DNA from: Neobacillus niacini
GTDB taxonomy: Bacteria; Bacillota; Bacilli; Bacillales; Cytobacillaceae
Length of the DNA: 64,000 nucleotides
Assembly: GCF_023715415.1 (NCBI RefSeq)
Contig: NZ_JAMBOB010000009.1
Location: 124,001-188,000, forward strand
Direction of reading: 5' to 3'
Below the pieces are notes generated by a model. It saw only the letters and a list, made by a program, of their open reading frames with translations. It did not search any database and had not been told where the DNA came from. This document shows positions 59,780 to 64,000 of this stretch, piece by piece. Numbering within the stretch: the stretch's first letter is position 1; the number at the start of each line of letters is the position of its first letter. Position numbers and translations under genes: made by a program.

Positions 59780-62185
59780 TTGGCGAGGAAATTTTCAATT
59801 TTCATGGTTTCATTTCTAATAACGATTTTCGTTTTTGGACAGGACAAATATGTTTCTGCTATGTCATCTGCTAATACACCAGACCCGATTTTACACGTAG
59901 AAAACCAAAGGATTAAAGACGGATACTTCACGAACTTAAATAATCAAGTTGATCAGCTGAAAGGAATGGATGAAGGAACGATTATTGTAAGATTTCAGTA
60001 TACAGGTTCGTCCATTATGTCCCTTTTTTCTTTAAGTAATAATCAAGTCAGTGCCGGCCATTTTCATCTATACATTACGCCTTCAGCTATAGGAAGTGAA
60101 AATCGCTTTGAGAAACCTGGAGAAACGAAGACGAATGTCCATGTTAATGCCCAGGTGAAATTAAAAGAAAATCAAGTTCATACCCTTGCGATGGTTGTAG
60201 ACAAGGAAGAAGGGTATAAGTATTTTTTAGATGGTGAATTAATTAAGGCAGATACACAGACTCCGAGGAAATTTTTAAGTAACATTTATGCTCCAAACAG
60301 CTCACAATTAGGACGGACGGAACGGTCATCAGGCAATCAATATCCATTCAACGGTAATATTGATTTTGTGAAGGTATTTAATGAGCCGCTTTCTAATGAG
60401 GTACTAACAACAATTACTGGGGAAACCAAAGCTAAATCATTAGAAAACCCGTTACCTGATACAGTAACAAAACCTCTAAGCATTTTTTATCCAGGCTTCA
60501 TGGATTCAAATAATTACCGAATTCCTGCGTTGCTCTATACTGAAAAAGGAACACTGATTGCGGGGATTGACCGCCGTGTTGTTCACGGAGGGGATTCTCC
60601 AAACAATATCGATGCTGTAATCCGACGAAGCTTTGATCAAGGGCAAACATGGGAAGAAGACGGAATTGTCATCAATGATTACCCGGATCAAGCATCTAAT
60701 ATTGACTTGACATTGTTACAGGATAAATCCAATGAAAGAATTTTTACGCTTGTTGACGGGTTTCCTCATGGAGCTGGACTTATGGGGGGCTTTGGTACAA
60801 ATGCGTATAAAGGAACTGGTTTTAAAACTGTAGATGGAAAGGTATACATGTATTTAAAAGATGAAAATAACAAGGAATACACAATTAGAGAAAATGGAAT
60901 CGTGTATGACGAAAGTGGAACACGTACTGAATATTCGGTTGATGAAGATAGAAATTTATATTTAAAAGGTGAAAAAATAGATAACTATTTCAGCCAAACT
61001 TCACCACTAAAACCTTTTAAGACATCTTATCTTGAGCTGTATTATAGTGATGATGAAGGAAAAACATGGACAGGACCTATTGATTTAAATGATGAAGTAA
61101 AAGAGGAATGGATGATCTTTTTAGGTACAGGTCCAGGAAACGGCATACAGTTGACCGAGGGACCATATGAAGGAAGACTAGTATTTCCTGTTTATTTTCT
61201 AAATGAATATAATAAACAGGCGAGTGCCATTATTTATAGTGATGATCATGGAAAAACATGGCACCGCGGGGAATCACCAAACGAAGGCAGGGTAGTAGGA
61301 GAAGAGATCATTAATGAAAGATATTTTACTAATAGTGCTCATGAAATTACAGAATCACAAGTTGTCGAAATGCCGGACGGCCAGCTAAAATTATTCATGC
61401 GAAATTACTCAGGCTATGCACAAATTGCTACAAGCTTTGATGGTGGAGAAACATGGGAATCTGATGTAGTGACTGAGAAGGCTTTAACGGCACCATACAG
61501 TCAAATGTCGGCTATTCGTTATGAAGGACAGGTTGATGGCAAGGAAGCTGTCATCTTCTCTAGTGCAAGCGATCGTGTTAGTAGAGTAAATGGAACTGTT
61601 AAGGTCGGGTTAATTGAGGAAGATGGAACATATGAAAATGGCCGGACAAAGTATTCTTTTAACTGGAAATATAGCCAGCTTGTTAAAGAAGGTCAATATG
61701 GATATTCTAGTCTCACCAACCTATCAAACGGTGATATTGGCTTATTTTATGAAGGAACGGCTAATACTGCAATGGATTATATCAAATTTAATATGGATTT
61801 CTTAAAATCAGAATGGCAGAGGTACAAACCAGCACCAAAACCAGTAATAACCTCATTTAATAGTTTATCTAAAAATCCAATACCGTACCGTCCGGGCGAT
61901 AAAATTCAAATAGAGGTTGTATTTGATGACTTTGTAATGCTAATTGGGAATAAACGCATTAACGGCTTAATAGGAGGCAAGGAAATACAGTTGGACTTAG
62001 TCAAAAATACAGATAATTTCCGTTTCATATTTGAAGGAGTTATTCCAAATATTAAACCAAGAGCATATACCGCGGAGTTTAAATTGGACAATAATCTTTC
62101 TATTTATAATGTTTATGGTGAATTATTTGAGGCAACTGATGAAGCGGCCGAATACACAGAAAAGATGATCATAAGAGCGGAATAA
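59780..62185 (+). CDS. Secreted exo-alpha-sialidase (GH33, NanA-like)
   Basis: The sialidase has 801 residues. A signal peptide (RKFSIFMVSFLITIFVFGQD, cleaved near VSAMS) precedes a lectin-like concanavalin/laminin-G domain (about 35-210). The GH33 six-bladed propeller follows, with the catalytic RIP motif at Arg247 and four Asp boxes at 284, 423, 487 and 552 (SFDQGQTW, SDDEGKTW, SDDHGKTW, SFDGGETW). An insertion between the first and second boxes (about 345-410, TVDGKVYMYLKDENNKEYTI) resembles that of streptococcal NanA and NanB. A C-terminal beta domain (about 690-801) follows, and no LPxTG anchor is seen. The TTG start follows GGGAGAG. It releases sialic acid, or possibly 2,7-anhydro-sialic acid, from glycoconjugates for import. 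Confidence 0.92.
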   Translation: MARKFSIFMVSFLITIFVFGQDKYVSAMSSANTPDPILHVENQRIKDGYFTNLNNQVDQLKGMDEGTIIVRFQYTGSSIMSLFSLSNNQVSAGHFHLYITPSAIGSENRFEKPGETKTNVHVNAQVKLKENQVHTLAMVVDKEEGYKYFLDGELIKADTQTPRKFLSNIYAPNSSQLGRTERSSGNQYPFNGNIDFVKVFNEPLSNEVLTTITGETKAKSLENPLPDTVTKPLSIFYPGFMDSNNYRIPALLYTEKGTLIAGIDRRVVHGGDSPNNIDAVIRRSFDQGQTWEEDGIVINDYPDQASNIDLTLLQDKSNERIFTLVDGFPHGAGLMGGFGTNAYKGTGFKTVDGKVYMYLKDENNKEYTIRENGIVYDESGTRTEYSVDEDRNLYLKGEKIDNYFSQTSPLKPFKTSYLELYYSDDEGKTWTGPIDLNDEVKEEWMIFLGTGPGNGIQLTEGPYEGRLVFPVYFLNEYNKQASAIIYSDDHGKTWHRGESPNEGRVVGEEIINERYFTNSAHEITESQVVEMPDGQLKLFMRNYSGYAQIATSFDGGETWESDVVTEKALTAPYSQMSAIRYEGQVDGKEAVIFSSASDRVSRVNGTVKVGLIEEDGTYENGRTKYSFNWKYSQLVKEGQYGYSSLTNLSNGDIGLFYEGTANTAMDYIKFNMDFLKSEWQRYKPAPKPVITSFNSLSKNPIPYRPGDKIQIEVVFDDFVMLIGNKRINGLIGGKEIQLDLVKNTDNFRFIFEGVIPNIKPRAYTAEFKLDNNLSIYNVYGELFEATDEAAEYTEKMIIRAE

Positions 62186-62199
62186 ATTAAGTACCAGAG

Positions 62200-62246
62200 C
62201 TGTTACGAAAAGTCATACAATATTGATCTATTCGTAACAGTTTCTT
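62200..62246 (+). terminator. Terminator of the sialidase gene
   Basis: CTGTTACGAA pairs with TTCGTAACAG (62231-62240), followed by TTTCTTCT. Confidence 0.8.
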
Positions 62247-62368
62247 CTAATACTAAAATTATTTCTATAAAACTCTGGGCATTACATTATGTCCACTCTA
62301 TAATTTAAACATCAGCTTCTTGTATTATAAAATTGGAATGCTGTTTTCAAATTTTGGAGGTGGATGAG

Positions 62369-63217
62369 ATGACCATGAACCCTATGAATACAATGAAAGG
62401 TGTAAAACCGTCCATTGTAATGGAGCAAAATAAGCATACATTTACGAAATCAGAAAATAAAATTTATGAATACATTAGAGATCATACTCAACAGGTGCTC
62501 TATCATTCTTTAACAGAGTTATCAGAGGCTAGCGGTGCAGCGGAAGCAACAGTTTTACGTTTTTTTAGAAAACTTGGATTTAAAGGGTTTCAGGATTTTA
62601 AGTTTTTGTTAGCACAAGAAAACTTGTTGACAGCACAAAAAGATAGCCATGAAACCATCATTAAAAAAGTAAGAAATAATATGGTACAAGCAATAAATGA
62701 GTCATCTGAAATTATCAGCTTAAAAGATTTGCAAGCTGGAATAGACATGATCAATCAATCGGATGATGTAGTGATATTTGGGATTGGATCTTCAGGAATA
62801 GCTGGGTTAGATATGCAAAATCGCTTAATGAGAATTGGAAAACATGCTAGTGTTGTCACTGACTCACATTTTCAAATCATGAGAGCATCGTGTATGAAGG
62901 AGAACTCGATTGTCATTGCTATTAGTCATACAGGCAGTACAAAAGATATTGTTGATGCTGTAGAAATTGCGAAGGAAAATAAAGCTAAAGTGATTGCCTT
63001 AACTAGTTATGTTAAATCTCCATTAACAAGGTTTGCTGATTTAGTATTATTGTCGTCCGCTAAGGATAGTCCATTAGATAGTGGATCATTAGTATCTAAA
63101 ATCTCTCAATTGTATCTTATTGACCTCCTATGTACCGGACTTGCTATGCAAAATTTTGAAAACGCAAAATCAATTAACATGAAAACATCTAAAAATTTAT
63201 CAAGTAAGCTTTACTAG
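62369..63217 (+). CDS. RpiR-family transcriptional regulator (second copy)
   Basis: This 282-residue RpiR protein has an N-terminal helix-turn-helix region (FTKSENKIYEYIRDH, then AAEATVLRFFRKLGFKGFQD) and a SIS domain (IFGIGSSGIAGLDMQN, AISHTGSTKDIV). It is a diverged paralogue of the regulator at 58482, so the island has two related sensors. The ATG at 62369 with GGAGG 8 nt upstream is preferred over longer frames. The NanM-like gene follows 72 bp later. Confidence 0.88.
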   Translation: MTMNPMNTMKGVKPSIVMEQNKHTFTKSENKIYEYIRDHTQQVLYHSLTELSEASGAAEATVLRFFRKLGFKGFQDFKFLLAQENLLTAQKDSHETIIKKVRNNMVQAINESSEIISLKDLQAGIDMINQSDDVVIFGIGSSGIAGLDMQNRLMRIGKHASVVTDSHFQIMRASCMKENSIVIAISHTGSTKDIVDAVEIAKENKAKVIALTSYVKSPLTRFADLVLLSSAKDSPLDSGSLVSKISQLYLIDLLCTGLAMQNFENAKSINMKTSKNLSSKLY

Positions 63218-63289
63218 GATTTTTTGTAGGGTCAGAGAAAATAAATAGTTTCAGATAATTAGATTTCAACAATACGGGGAGGAATTGTC

Positions 63290-64000
63290 TTGAAAAAATA
63301 TTTGATAGCAGCAATTGCATTAATGCTCTCTATAGGAGCATTTATCGGGGTCAAAGCAAGCGCTTCCGAAAATGTAAAATCAGTCGAAAGAATAGCATGG
63401 GAACATGCAGGAGAGTTGGAGGCACAAAAGGGATATGAAAAGAATATAGGAACAGCTGGAGTGTTATCAGGTTCTTATAAAAATTATTTAATCGTAGGAG
63501 GAGGAGCGAATTTTCCTTATGAAACCGTATTAAATGGGGGGACAAAGGAACATTACTCTGATATATATGTATTTAAAAAGGGTAAAAATAAATTAACTAT
63601 GGTAGAACATACTAATCTTGATCATAAGATAGGATATGGATCTTCCATCACTACAGATAAAGGGATTTACTATATTGGAGGAAGTCCAGATAAAGAATAT
63701 GCAGACGATATTCTGTTCCTAACCATTGATAAAAATAAAAAATTGAGCGTAGAAAAAATAGGAGATCTGCCATTTACGATAAGTGATGGTATCGCAGTTG
63801 AGAAAGATGGAAAATTGTATATTGGACTTGGTAAGCAAAATGGACAAAATAGTAATAAATTATATGAATATGATTTAACAACTTCTGCAACTAGAGAATT
63901 AGCATCAATACCAGGAGAAAGTGCTAGAAATCAAAGTGTAGCTCAACTATTAAATGGAAGCATATATGTATTTAGTGGTGGAGGCTCAACTGCTTATACT
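63290..64000 (+). CDS. Secreted NanM-like (cyclically permuted) sialic-acid mutarotase, truncated by window end
   Basis: The frame opens with TTG at 63290 (GGGGAGGA upstream) and stays open for 237 codons to the window edge. A signal peptide, KKYLIAAIALMLSIGAFIGV, ends near KASASE. Kelch-like blades follow (YLIVGGGANFP, GIYYIGGSPDKEYADDI, SIYVFSGGGST), a pattern typical of N-acetylneuraminate epimerase NanM and its cyclically permuted relatives. These speed conversion of alpha- to beta-sialic acid after sialidase release, which helps uptake. The C-terminal part and any anchor lie outside the window. Confidence 0.85.
   Translation, partial: MKKYLIAAIALMLSIGAFIGVKASASENVKSVERIAWEHAGELEAQKGYEKNIGTAGVLSGSYKNYLIVGGGANFPYETVLNGGTKEHYSDIYVFKKGKNKLTMVEHTNLDHKIGYGSSITTDKGIYYIGGSPDKEYADDILFLTIDKNKKLSVEKIGDLPFTISDGIAVEKDGKLYIGLGKQNGQNSNKLYEYDLTTSATRELASIPGESARNQSVAQLLNGSIYVFSGGGSTAYT

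Overview
The window is low-GC DNA with Bacillus-type signals throughout: strong GGAGG ribosome binding sites, many TTG and GTG starts, cre, CIRCE and Rex operators, and a split version of the B. subtilis PucL urate enzyme. It most resembles a chromosome of an aerobic or facultative, spore-forming Bacillaceae (Bacillus or Neobacillus-like). This is inferred from protein families and operon forms; no rRNA or tRNA gene is present.

Layout. 1-6951: maltodextrin locus, with a divergent neopullulanase (cut by the window edge), ABC importer mdxEFG, a LacI-type regulator and an alpha-glucosidase behind a promoter with a MalR-like operator and a cre. 7077-11766: an AraC regulator divergent from a tight four-gene cluster (two sugar isomerase-like TIM barrels, two Gfo/Idh oxidoreductases) that looks like an oxidative keto-sugar pathway. 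11823-19466: a MATE exporter, a GGDEF-EAL protein, a Tyr/Pro-rich protein, a LiaG-like protein, a rhodanese plus BASS transporter pair, and an SRPBCC plus ArsR pair with its own operators. 19673-21624: htpG behind a perfect CIRCE. 21817-28610: a glucitol/sorbitol-type PTS island (SDR, PRD activator, GutM, EIIC, EIIBC, EIIA, F6P-aldolase-like protein, HAD phosphatase), bracketed by near-identical terminator-plus-flank repeats. 28704-32184: adhE with a perfect Rex operator, a small orphan gene and a SET-domain protein.

32304-40820: purine salvage and catabolism (adenine deaminase, guanine deaminase, then OHCU decarboxylase, uricase, HIU hydrolase, allantoinase, allantoate amidohydrolase and an M20 peptidase). 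Four tandem 52-bp repeats lie between the decarboxylase and uricase genes, which are fused in B. subtilis PucL. 41134-51833: mostly unlinked housekeeping and accessory genes (azoreductase, dipeptidase, P1 peptidase, DUF488, cupin, DJ-1, SGNH, APH, peptidase E, hemolysin III, DUF1836) and two very small genes.

51919-64000: a sialic-acid island. An extracellular sialidase and a secreted NanM-like mutarotase (cut by the window end) act outside. An ABC importer without its own ATPase takes up the product, and NanA, NanK and NanE convert it to GlcNAc-6-P. An SGNH hydrolase may remove O-acetyl groups, and two RpiR regulators and two cre sites control the locus. No nagA or nagB is in the window.

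The least explained signals are non-coding: a 52-bp-period palindromic repeat family at two loci, a cluster of AAGCGGA palindromes, a composition flip centred on a palindrome at about 44487, the duplicated flanks of the PTS island, and a fragment of a second hemolysin III gene at 59396-59482.
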